DNA of 17,442 bases, from positions 80,140 to 97,581 of the forward strand of contig MU657214.1 in the NCBI GenBank assembly GCA_026770575.1, in the 5' to 3' direction. Positions 7,861 to 15,875 of this stretch are shown piece after piece (positions within the stretch are counted from its first letter, which is position 1; the number at the start of each line of letters is the position of its first letter). The notes under the pieces are model-generated. The model did not search any database, had not been told where the DNA came from, and saw nothing but the letters and a program-made list of their open reading frames with translations. This stretch comes from Pelagophyceae sp. CCMP2097 (Eukaryota > Sar > Pelagophyceae). The translations under genes were made by a program, and so were the position numbers.

Positions 7861-8694
7861 CTACTCCTCGGCGGTGGGCAGCGGCGGCCTTACGGCCAAG
7901 TAGGCTAAAGCGCCGAAGATGGGCACGGCGGCGAAGGCAGGTGCTAAGCTCGGGTCCGGGCCGTCGGGCCGGCGCTTCATGTCTTCGGCGATGACACCAA
8001 ACGATAACAGCCACAAGCTACAAAAGTCCAGCGTCGTGACGTGTACGAAGAGCTGCTCCTGGAAGATCTCCTGGAACCCGGCAATGGACTCTGCCAAAGG
8101 CGCGGCCGTGATACCTTTGTAAGCGACGAACACAGCCCCAACCGACAGCAGCGCCGCGTTCGCTTTGCCGTCGAACCACTTGCCCGCTAAAGACGAAGGC
8201 GCTATCGCTTCCGTGCGCTCCTCGCGGAGAGCTAAATACGGTGTCAAGGCGAACATGCCCAACCCCACGCTCCCTAAAAGGAAGGGCAGCAACGGCGGCT
8301 TTTGGTCCCGGCCTCCCGGCAAGAGTAGAGCGGCGTAGATGGCGGGCCAGAGGCCCATGAAATTGAAGAGGACGCAGAAGAGAGGAGGGACGGTCGGGTC
8401 GAAGGGGTCCGCGATGAGGCGCGCTAAAGCGTCGGCATCCAACGCTTGCGAAAGATCGTCCTTCCCGGGCGCGCCAATAGCGACGTACGCCGTCAAACCC
8501 AACCATAAAGCCGCACAGCCGGCCGTGCGCGTGATGGGGCGGATCTCGGGGTCGAAGAACTCAACGGGAGCCTCGACTTCGTTCACGTTCGGTTTCGCAG
8601 ACGTGCCACGCGAACGCTTCGATACCGTCCGTTTCGGCGGGGCCAGCGCGTTTGCGCCGGCGCCGAGCAGGGCGAGCAGGGCGAGGCGCATCAT
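7861..8694 (-). CDS. predicted plastid-targeted multi-pass membrane protein
   Basis: A single uninterrupted frame of 277 residues from ATG 8692-8694 to TAG 7861-7863; an upstream TTG in frame is not a likely start. The N-terminus (MMRLALLALLGAGANA-LAPP) is a signal peptide whose end resembles the ASAFAP site of complex plastids, with Leu in place of Phe. A basic transit-like stretch (KRTVSKRSRG) follows. About six hydrophobic segments are visible, starting near CAALWLGLTAYVAIG, PPLFCVLFNFMGLWPAIYAA, PFLLGSVGLGMFALTPYLAL, AALLSVGAVFVAYKGITAA, VTTLDFCSLWLLSFGVIAED and AFAAVPIFGALAYLAV. The polar stretch FQEIFQEQLFVHVTTLDF between the fourth and fifth segments is the most motif-like part. I do not recognise the family. 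Location in a plastid membrane is inferred from the leader. It is divergent from the ferredoxin-like gene at 8884. Confidence 0.8.
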   Translation of the reverse strand: MMRLALLALLGAGANALAPPKRTVSKRSRGTSAKPNVNEVEAPVEFFDPEIRPITRTAGCAALWLGLTAYVAIGAPGKDDLSQALDADALARLIADPFDPTVPPLFCVLFNFMGLWPAIYAALLLPGGRDQKPPLLPFLLGSVGLGMFALTPYLALREERTEAIAPSSLAGKWFDGKANAALLSVGAVFVAYKGITAAPLAESIAGFQEIFQEQLFVHVTTLDFCSLWLLSFGVIAEDMKRRPDGPDPSLAPAFAAVPIFGALAYLAVRPPLPTAEE

Positions 8695-8883
8695 CGAAGC
8701 AACGTGACGCGTGAGTCGTGACTGACGCAATCCCGCTGTCGCGATCGCCGAAGAAGCTTCGCGCGGCCCGCACGGGGGATTTGTTTCAAAGACTTAGCAC
8801 TATGGAGAGAGCTCTTTTGGCCTCGCACTTCAGAACTTGACATTGCTGTGTCAGAAGCGTCGAGCTGAACAACGAAAGGAACG
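8695..8883. promoter_or_regulatory. 189-bp divergent promoter region between two predicted plastid genes
   Basis: It lies between the opposed start codons at 8694 and 8884, both genes having plastid-type leaders. No TATA box or clear operator was recognised. Shared light or plastid-state control is a guess from the layout. Confidence 0.4.
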
Positions 8884-9475
8884 ATGGCCGCCTCAACGCT
8901 GCGCGCCCTCGTCATGGCGGCGCTGGCCTTTGCCGCCGTGGCGCTCGTGCCCGCGCCGCTCGCGCGCAAGGTTTCGCGCGGCCGACGAACAGAATTGAAG
9001 GGTTTCATGGACGCCTTTAAAAACGATCCGGCCTTTGACAAAAAGGACTCCGCCGGCCTCACCGGCGGCGCAAAGCCCATGGTCGACGTCACCATCTGCG
9101 GCAAGAAGATGCAGGCCCTGCCCGGTGAGTGAATTCTCGAGATACGACCGCGCAAAGACGGCCCCCGCGCGCGACGGCCCCCGCAATGCAGGCCAGAAGA
9201 TGAAGGACCTCGTGCGCGCGGCGCGGGTGCGTCTTTGAGTGGCTCCAAAGGCGTGTGTGTTGCATCGGTGGTTCCTCTTGGAAATTCTATAGGGGTTCTC
9301 TAGGGATTCTCTAGGGATTCTCGTCTGAGATGGGAAACTCCTCTAGGCGCCCATCAAGTTCAACTGCGAGAACGGTGACTGCGGCACGTGCGAGTCGCTG
9401 GTCAACGGCCGCGTCGTCCGCATCTGCAAGTACGTCGTCCCGAATAAGGGGCCCGTCGAAATCAAGCTCAAGTAG
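8884..9475 (+). CDS. plastid-targeted [2Fe-2S] ferredoxin-like protein (three exons)
   Basis: Exons 8884-9124, 9192-9226 and 9347-9475 join in phase to 134 residues ending at TAG. The leader MAASTLRALVMAALAFAAVA-LVPAP is a signal peptide with an ASAFAP-like end, then a basic stretch (RKVSRGRRTE). A segment FMDAFKNDPAFDKKDSAG precedes the domain. The domain begins VDVTICGKKMQALPGQKMKD. The cluster loop is NCENGDCGTCESLVNGRVVR followed by ICK. Cysteines are spaced C-x4-C-x2-C-x11-C, so four ligands for a [2Fe-2S] cluster are present. The last gap is much shorter than in photosynthetic PetF (about x29) and nearer the SdhB-like type. The protein is short after the last Cys (KYVVPNKGPVEIKLK). It is probably a plastid electron carrier or assembly factor; the partner is unknown. 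Intron 2 carries an 11-bp tandem repeat. Confidence 0.85.
9285..9328. repeat. 11-bp tandem repeat in intron 2 of the ferredoxin-like gene
   Basis: TTCTATAGGGG, TTCTCTAGGGA, TTCTCTAGGGA and the degenerate TTCTCGTCTGA follow each other at 9285-9328. The two middle copies contain CTCTAGG, which resembles the true 3' splice site of this intron (CTCTAG at 9341-9346). Confidence 0.8.
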
Positions 9476-10119
9476 AGCAACCCCAGACTCCGTGCGACCT
9501 CGAAAGGCCGTCGACCTCGACGAGCGGCCGCCATACGGCAAAGGCCGCTCGGCGCCCGGCGCGGCGGCCCCGCCCGAAATGGCGCGGCGACGTGCGGCCC
9601 GGGCGGTGCCGGCGACGTGTGGCGCTCTCTGAGTTAACACGTCGATTGCCATCTCGCTCTGTCTCACGGCGTCCGTCGTGGGGCGGCCTCGCCGGCACGC
9701 TGGGCCGTCCGCCGGCGGGCGCAGCACAGGACCCACCCTGCACACGCGCGGCTCGCGGCGTGCGCGGTGCGGCCCTGCAGCGCGGCCCTGCTGCGCGCGC
9801 GTTCAAAGGAAGCGTGAACCACCTGCATCACCGCATCAGAGGCGGCGTCACGCCGGTGCGCGCGTGTCCGCGGGTGCGCTGGGGCGGGCGTCGAGCGCTT
9901 GCAAAGACTCGTCCCGGACTCGGAGCGGGCCGCGTATCGCCGAATTGGCCTTTCCGTGAACAGGATTCTACACGAGTGAGGCGAGCAGTGCAGAGACTTC
10001 TGCAGCGCGGCGAGCCGCGTCGGGGCAGAGTCGACGAGGCCCCGTCTGCAGCGATCCAACGAACCGCTCGAGTTACTCGGTCACGCGCAGCACGCAACGG
10101 ACCGCCACCGCTGATCGAG
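9476..10119. other. intergenic region, no supported gene
   Basis: GC-rich frames on both strands are rich in Arg, Ala and Pro and look like composition artefacts. A plus frame opening at 9592 runs into the MYND fragment, but its first 175 residues match nothing I know. No RNA gene or repeat was recognised. Confidence 0.45.
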
Positions 10120-10284
10120 ATGGACGCTCCACCGGCCGCCGGCGCACGGAAGCCCTGCTGCGTCTGCGACGCGCCGGGTGGCCTGCACTGCACCAAGTGC
10201 AAATCGCGTCACTACTGCGGAGAGAGGGGGCGTATTCCTTTGGGGATTCGATGCGAGGCGGATTGTATCGTACTGTTTTCGTGA
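10120..10284 (+). pseudogene. truncated MYND finger N-half (second copy)
   Basis: ATG at 10120-10122 opens 54 residues. Residues 1-34 are the first half of a MYND zinc finger: KPCCVCDAPGG, LHCTKCKSRHYCG, with both C-x2-C pairs intact. After the Gly at about 10221 the similarity stops, and the frame ends as ERGRIPLGIRCEADC, ending at TGA 10282-10284. The rest of the finger (Cys, His, Cys) and any RING or Sel1 part are absent; the RAP gene starts from the other strand 9 bp later. It is clearly related to the fragment at 1086-1184. I read it as a broken copy. A retained short protein is less likely because the zinc site would be incomplete. Confidence 0.6.
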
Positions 10285-10292
10285 ATGAATGA

Positions 10293-12791
10293 TTAGTCTG
10301 GTCGTAGCCTGCCGCGCAAGTACGCTTCTCGTTCGAAGTCCGAATTCAGAACGTCCCACTCAAACGAGGGAACGCGGACGACGCGCCAACCCAGGCCGCG
10401 GAGCAGCCTAGACTTGGACTCGGACCGGCCGTCTAAAACGCGGATGGGAACGCCGTCCGATGAGCCAACTCCGTCCGATGAGCCTTTGCGATAATGCGTC
10501 GGGCCATCCAACTCGACGGCGACCTTTGAAGCCGGCTGCGCCATGTCGAGGCGGATCCCTTCGGCGGTGACGTGCTCGAACTCGTGGTCCCAACTTATTC
10601 GGGAGAGCGCCACCGAGACGTCGCGCTGCGTCCGAGACGGGCTCGGCTCGTCACGGAGGTAGGCTGCGCGGAGCGCGGCCTCGTGTCGACTCAAAAGGAG
10701 AGTCAATGCGTGCTGCGGCGCTTCTATTCGAAGATGAACGTAGACGTGGTGTAACTGAGACAGCGCGCTTGGACTGAACTCGCTCATCTTCGCTTCGATT
10801 CTCAAAGCAATATCCTCAAACAGCGCCGGCGCCGCGACGCCTGCCGTCACGTAAGCCCACACGGTGTTGGCGAAGTTTTGCGAGTTGAACATCGTGATCT
10901 TCAACGATGATTCCACAGCGACCGCCTCATACAGCGCCGGCGACGCGACACCCGCCGCCGAATAAGCCCACACGGTGTTGGCGAGCTCTTGCGAGTTAAA
11001 CGTCGCAATCTTCTTCGGTGCCTCGGCAGCGATGGCCTCGAACAGCGCCGGCGCCGCGACGCCTGCGGTCGCAAAAGCCCACACGGTGTTCGCGTGCGCT
11101 TGCGGGGTGAACGTCGCAATCTTCTTCAGTGCTTCTGCAGCGATGGCCTCGAATAGCGCCGGCGCCGCGACGCCTGCCGTCGCAAAAGCCCACACGGTGT
11201 TCGCGAGCGCTTGCGATTTGAACGTCGCGATCTTTGTTGATGCTTCTGCGGCGACCGCCTCGAACAGCGCCGGCGCGTCGACGCCCGCCGTCGCATAGGC
11301 CCAGGCGGTGTTCGCGAGCGCTTGCGAGTTGAACGTCGCGATCTTTATTGATGCTTCTGCGGCGACCGCCTCGAACAGCGCCGGCGCCGCGACCCTTGCC
11401 GTCGCACAAGCCCACACGGTGTTTGCGAGCTCTTGCGGTTTGAACGCCGCGATCTTCTTTGGTGCTTCTGTGGCGATGGCCTCGAATAGCGCCGGCGCTT
11501 CGACGCCCGCCGTCGCATAAGCCCACACGGTGTTGGCGAGGTTTTGCGGATTGAACGTGGCGATCTTCTTTGGTGCTACTGTGGCGACGGTCTCGAATAG
11601 CGCCGGCGCTTCGACGCCCGCCGTCGCGTAAGCCCACACGGTGTTCGCGAGCTCTTGCGGCTCGAACTTCGCGATCTTCTTTGATGATACCGCAGCAATG
11701 GCCTGGAACAGCGCCGGCGCCGCGGCGCCCGCCGTCGCATAGGCCCACACGGTGTTTGCGAGCTCTTGCGGTTTGAACGTCGCAACCCTCGTTGATGCCT
11801 CTGCGGCGATGGCCTCAAACAGCGCCGGCGCTTCAACCCCCGCCGTCGCATAAGCCCACGCGGTGTTCGCGAGCTCTTGCGGCTTGAACGTCGCGATCTT
11901 CTTTGGCGCCTCTGCGGCGACGGCCTCGAAGAGCGCCGGGGCCGCGACGCCCGCCGTCGCATAAGCCCAGACGGTGTTTGCGAGCTCTTGCGGGTTGAAC
12001 GTCACGATCTTCTTCGACGATTCCGCGGCGACGGCCGCGAATAGCGCCGGCGCCGCGACGCCCGCCGTCGCGTACGCCCACGCGGTGTTCGCGAGCGCTT
12101 GCGGCTTGAACGTCGCGATCTTGTTGGGTGCTTTTGCGGCGACGGCCGCGAAGAGCGCCGGCGCTTCGACGTTGCCCATTTTGGCGACGCCCCAGCACGC
12201 GTTTGCGAGTTCCCGCGCTCCCCAGCGCTTCGTCTCGTTGATGCTCGACGCCGCTTGCTGAACCAGCTCGCGCACGAGCGGCGCCTGGTCCAGCGACGTG
12301 CCTAGGACGCCGAGGCGGTGCAGCGACGTCGACAAGTTCACGACGTCGTAGTCGTTTCCCTCGGCCTCGAAGAGCGCGAGGACGCCGGCGGCGGTCCTCG
12401 TCGAGACGAGGTCCCTGTTGCGCGCGATGGCCGCACCTCGGTCGCCCCGCGCCGGCGTGAGAGGCGGGCGCCTCGCAGACGTCGCGACCTCGACGGCGAT
12501 GCGGCGGCCGCCGACGATATAGCCGTCGAGGGCGTCGAGGACGGCGGCCGCGGCCGCCTCGACGACGACCGTGGCGGAGCGCTGCGAAGCGCCCTGCGCC
12601 GGCCCCTGCGCGGGGTCCACGGTGACGCTGCGCACGGTGCAGACCTGCTCGAGCGCGGTGCGCACGTCCGCCGCCGTCGAGTTTGCGGGCAGGTTGCGGA
12701 CGACGAGCTCTGCTGCAGTGCCGCTCCGAGCGCGCGGCGGCGCCGGCGAAACGAGGCTTGCCAGCGCCGGCCGCCGCTTAAACTTGTGCAT
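10293..12791 (-). CDS. RRM-OPR-RAP domain RNA-binding protein, probably organellar
   Basis: One exon of 832 residues from ATG 12789-12791; the frame extends 24 nt further upstream to a GTG. A basic start (MHKFKRRPALASLVSP) could be an organelle leader. Residues about 27-100 form an RRM-like fold (RNP2-like LVVRNLP; RNP1-like SATVVVE). After a linker, residues 210-653 are twelve 37-residue repeats (APALFEA-, KKIATF, PQELANTVWAYATAGV), with one degenerate unit after. The LANT(V/A)WA core is that of OPR-like repeats in algal and apicomplexan organelle RNA-binding proteins. The C-terminus is a RAP domain (RLDMAQPASKVAVELDGPTH, then SKSRLLRGLGWRVVRVPSFE, then WDVL). RAP domains resemble restriction-type nuclease folds and act in organelle RNA processing (family knowledge). 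A 6-residue duplication (SSDGVG twice) sits inside the RAP domain. The target RNA is unknown. Confidence 0.88.
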   Translation of the reverse strand: MHKFKRRPALASLVSPAPPRARSGTAAELVVRNLPANSTAADVRTALEQVCTVRSVTVDPAQGPAQGASQRSATVVVEAAAAAVLDALDGYIVGGRRIAVEVATSARRPPLTPARGDRGAAIARNRDLVSTRTAAGVLALFEAEGNDYDVVNLSTSLHRLGVLGTSLDQAPLVRELVQQAASSINETKRWGARELANACWGVAKMGNVEAPALFAAVAAKAPNKIATFKPQALANTAWAYATAGVAAPALFAAVAAESSKKIVTFNPQELANTVWAYATAGVAAPALFEAVAAEAPKKIATFKPQELANTAWAYATAGVEAPALFEAIAAEASTRVATFKPQELANTVWAYATAGAAAPALFQAIAAVSSKKIAKFEPQELANTVWAYATAGVEAPALFETVATVAPKKIATFNPQNLANTVWAYATAGVEAPALFEAIATEAPKKIAAFKPQELANTVWACATARVAAPALFEAVAAEASIKIATFNSQALANTAWAYATAGVDAPALFEAVAAEASTKIATFKSQALANTVWAFATAGVAAPALFEAIAAEALKKIATFTPQAHANTVWAFATAGVAAPALFEAIAAEAPKKIATFNSQELANTVWAYSAAGVASPALYEAVAVESSLKITMFNSQNFANTVWAYVTAGVAAPALFEDIALRIEAKMSEFSPSALSQLHHVYVHLRIEAPQHALTLLLSRHEAALRAAYLRDEPSPSRTQRDVSVALSRISWDHEFEHVTAEGIRLDMAQPASKVAVELDGPTHYRKGSSDGVGSSDGVPIRVLDGRSESKSRLLRGLGWRVVRVPSFEWDVLNSDFEREAYLRGRLRPD
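10833..12164 (-). repeat. 12 x 111-bp coding tandem array (OPR units)
   Basis: Twelve units of exactly 111 bp with no insertion or deletion run from 12164 down to 10833; a thirteenth, diverged unit covers 10722-10832. Each unit encodes 37 residues beginning (A/S)PAL(F/Y). The exact length and high DNA similarity suggest recent unit duplication or gene conversion. Confidence 0.88.
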
Positions 12792-13629
12792 GCCGGCCCT
12801 GGACCGGCACCGCACGGCCTGTAGCGCCTCCGCCGCAGGCCGGCGGCGGGGCGTCCTCGGCCGCGCTCGCGCCTTTCAAGGCTTGACCCGCCCAAACGTG
12901 ACCCTGGAATGTGAACAGACGTCGGATTTGTCTGCCGATCCGCAATCGAATCCAGACGTGCGGCGGGCGGGTGGCCCCCATAAAGCTCGTACGCGACTCG
13001 CTGCCTGACGCCGGGGCTGTCCGGAGGCCGGGCGAGCGTCGTTGCGAGGCGGTTCCCACTCCGACTACGCCTTTTGTGCGAAACCTATTCAAGTTGGCGG
13101 CGGCGCAGATGCCGCCGCCGCCGCGGCGTGCCGCGTGGGCTGCGCCGCGACGACCGACGCAGATCGCGGGCGACGCAGCGCGCAGCGTTGCGAGAGTCGG
13201 TGGCCGCTCACGTCGGTGGCCCCTCACGCTGGCGGCCGCGGGCGCGCCCGTACGCGCGGAGACCGCGGCGCCGGCGCCGGGCGCCGGCGGGCCGTCCTCG
13301 CGCGCGGCGGGCGCGGTCGGTCCGGCGTCGTCGTGCGCCCGGCGTCGTCAGTGCCCGGCGTCGTATAGCGCCTGGCGCCATGGCGTCGTATGGCGCCAAG
13401 CCGAGCTGCCCTCTGTCGTCGCAGCCGGCCGCCGAGTCAGCCGCCGGGCGCGGACGGCGGTCAAAGGCGGGTTCGCAGGTGGCCACCGCTCGACGCGGCC
13501 GCCCACCGTGGCAGCCGTACACCGCCTGGGTTGAAGCGGCGCATACTGCGGAAGACGGAGCCCCTTGAGCCATTCCCTTTTCAGACGCGCGAGGACGCGC
13601 GCCGGCTTGCGCAAGACAAAGCAAAGTGT
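12792..13629. other. region between RAP gene start and GUN4 stop, no firm gene
   Basis: It should hold the RAP-gene promoter and the GUN4 3' untranslated region. Around 13322-13396 degenerate copies of CCCGGCGTCGT and TGGCGCC form a short GC-rich repeat. A plus-strand frame from ATG 13380 (after CGCC) to TGA 13566-13568 would give 62 residues (MASYGAKPSCPLSSQPAAES..). It has no family similarity and lies close to the GUN4 3' end, so I do not call it. Confidence 0.45.
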
Positions 13630-14749
13630 TTACATTTCCCGCTTCCAGAGGTCTTCGCTCTCCCAGAGCGGGTACTTGAGGAGCGACTTGAGGAGCTGGG
13701 TCCCACGCAGCGCGGACGTCAAAGGGAGGTGACCCTTGGGCGCGTCCTCGAGGTTGTAAATAAACTCCGAAGTGCCGAACCACTTGCGCTTGCGCTCCGA
13801 CCCCGTGTCCGCGTCCTCCTTGGTCCACCTAAAGCGGCAAGTGAGGCGGGTGCTCTGGGGACGCTCTCCTCTTTTGGAGCCTTATTTCGCAAAGTTCCGC
13901 GTTTTGCATGGGCGCGGCTTGTTGCATGATCTTGGTGCAGAACTTCTCAAAGTTGTCGCCCTGTTGCCGCCAGATGCGCTTTTGTACGGTGAAGCCGAAC
14001 TTGCCGTCGCTATAATGCATCCAGAGGTTTTCCATCGTAGCCATGTCCTCCTTCGGCAAAGAATTGACGTCCGTCCAATAAACGAAACCGCGCTCCTTGG
14101 CCTAATTTGGAGAGTGGGGCGCGAAGAGAGAGGGCCGTCGACAACGAGCAGACATCCGCCGCAGACGACCGCCGGAGCCCGGCGTCGGGCCGCGGGGTCG
14201 GGGCCGCGGGGTCGGGCCGCGGAGAGGTCTCAGAGGATGCCGCCTCTGGGCGCCATCTCGGCGCCGCGGAGAGGGCCCTACCGCGGGGCGGCCTCGGGGC
14301 GCCGTTTCGGGCACCCGAGAGGGCACCGTCGAGGGGAGAGGGCACCGTCAAGGGGGCGTCGCAAGGCGTCGAAGGGGACGATGCAAGGCACGGCCGCCTC
14401 GGGGTCCGCTAGGTTCCCGTGCCCTTTTCGCGGCCCGCGATGGGACGCAGGGGCGTACGTCCGCGATGAAGATGAGATTGTCACGAGTGAACTGATCCGC
14501 CATCTTAAAATCGCCCTTCCTTAGCATGTCCATCAGAATCGTGTAGTCAACGCCCTTGGCCGACTTCAACGCAGACGCAGAGACCGGGTCGCGCACCACC
14601 GGCACCACGGGCTCGGCCACGGCCGGGGCCTCCTCCGCCGCTTCCGTCACCGTCGACCGCGAGACACCCGCCCGCCGAAGCGGCGCCGCGGGCCGCAGCG
14701 CGGCGCAGCCGGCGAGCGCCGTCAGAGCGCAGAGGACACGCGCCACCAT
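13630..14749 (-). CDS. GUN4: GUN4, porphyrin-binding regulator of magnesium chelatase (three exons)
   Basis: Exons 14749-14459, 14101-13926 and 13828-13630 join to 221 residues ending at TAA. The leader MVARVLCALTALAGCAA-LRP resembles a complex-plastid signal with an ASAFAP-like end. The GUN4 domain covers about residue 66 to 200: VDYTILMDMLRKGDFKMADQ, LPKEDM, ENLWMHYSDGKFGFTVQKRI, W, EKFC, then NLEDAPKGHLPLTSALRGTQ and LLKSLLKYPLWESEDL. GUN4 binds protoporphyrin IX and Mg-protoporphyrin and stimulates the ChlH subunit at the first step of chlorophyll synthesis (family knowledge). Intron 1 is 357 nt (GTACGC..TAG) and rich in GC repeats. Intron 2 (13829-13925, 97 nt) has no usable GT at the expected junction. 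A GC donor (AT-GCAACA) with TTTAG restores the frame, giving CTKI-M-WTKED. The gene is divergent from the WD40 gene at 14768. Confidence 0.9.
14185..14349. repeat. GC-rich short tandem repeats inside GUN4 intron 1
   Basis: TCGGGCCGCGGGG at 14185-14197 is followed by near copies at 14198-14211 and 14212-14222. GAGAGGGCACCGTC occurs at 14317-14330 and 14336-14349. All lie in the 357-nt intron, the longest modelled here, which explains much of its length. Confidence 0.65.
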
Positions 14750-14767
14750 CGTGTTCGAGGTCTCGCT

Positions 14768-15875
14768 GTGAAGATCAAAGAAGGTTCAAGACGGCGTGCG
14801 TTCCAAGCACAGGGTTGGTTTTGGCGATACTTCGCAAAATTCTGCATTTGCACCTCCCTGTCGCTCGCGCGGCGGCGGCGGCATGGACGCCCGAGGGCCG
14901 CGGCGGTCACCGTCCTCGACGTGTTTGAACTGAGCGATCTCCTCGCGCTCATCCTCCGGCTGGCGGCGTCACCAAACATTGTTCCTGACCAACGGGCGGG
15001 AAAACGGAACGGACCTTTAATAAAGACGCACCTTGACCGCGTGGTACCGAGTTGCTCGAGGCGCGCGGGCCGTGGCGCCGGCCGTGCGCCGACCTATCTG
15101 GAAGGACCGCATTTTCAAGGGCATCGCAATCCTCAAGGGCCACACCGACGCCGTCGCCAGCTGCGCGTTCTCGCCCGACGGCACGCGCATCGTGACGGCG
15201 AGTGTCGACGAGACGGCGCGGCTGTGGGACGCTGAAACTGGCGCGCTGCAGACGATGCTCGAGGGACATGACGGCGAAGTCTCGTGCTGCGCGTTCTCGC
15301 CCGACGGCACGCGCATCGTGACGGCGAGCAGCGACAACACGGCGAAGCTCTGGGACGGCGAGACGGGCGCGCTGCTGCTGAAGCTCGAGGGGCACACCGG
15401 CGTCGTCGTTATGAGCTGCGCGTTTTCGCCCGACAGCAAGCGCATCGTGACGGCGAGCGGCGACAAGACGGCGCGGCTCTGGGACGCCGAGACGGGCACG
15501 CAGCAGGCGACGCTCGAGGGGCACACCGCCTACGTCGAATGCTGCGTGTTCTCGCCCGACGGCAAGCGCGTCGTCACAGGGAGCTACGACGGGACGGCGC
15601 GGCTCTGGGACGCCGAGACGGGCGCGCTCCAGACGACGCTCGAGGGGCACGCCGGTGAAGTCTTGGGCATCGCGTACTCGCCCGACGGCAAGCGCCTCGT
15701 CACGGCGAGCGACGACAAGACGGCACGGCTGTGGGACGCCGAGACGGGCGCGCTGCAGAAAACGCTCGAGGGGCGCACCGACGTCCTCGAATGCTGCGCG
15801 TTCTCGCCCGACAGCACGCGCGTCATGACGGCGAGCGCCGACAATACGGTACGGCTCTGGGGCACCGCGGTCTAG
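14768..15875 (+). CDS. WD40-repeat protein with six repeats
   Basis: The repeat part is certain. Six WD40 units run from AILKGHTDAVASCAFSPDG to NTVRLWGTAV with TAG at 15873-15875, each with FSPD(G/S)(K/T)R, TAS-D-TARLWD(A/G)ETG and LEGH/R cores. The lead-in RRPIWKDRIFKG matches the paralogue at 2451 (RRILWQDRIAKG). Upstream, VLDVFELSDLLALILRLAA aligns with the paralogue's VLDLLRSDVATPVLRLAG but lies in another frame. A 58-nt intron (14968-15025, donor GTCACC, acceptor AAAG) joins them in phase as LRLA-A-RTLTAWYRVARG; the weak donor makes this tentative. The only in-frame ATG is at 14768, 18 bp from the GUN4 ATG. A nearer ATG at 14883 is out of frame. A six-repeat propeller is possible, or a seventh blade is formed by the lead-in. 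Function unknown. Confidence 0.75.

Noticed and set aside
10996..11962. Long repetitive frames overlapping the OPR array in other frames and on the plus strand
   Set aside because: They are shadows produced by the 111-bp periodic coding repeat, since 111 is a multiple of three and keeps all frames open together.
10833..12164. Regular 111-bp units as a CRISPR-like or satellite array
   Set aside because: The units are coding, have no spacers, and lie within a single open frame with RRM and RAP domains on either side.
12911..13534. 207-codon plus-strand frame upstream of the RAP gene
   Set aside because: Arg/Ala/Pro-rich composition typical of chance frames at this GC content; no domain, no intron support.
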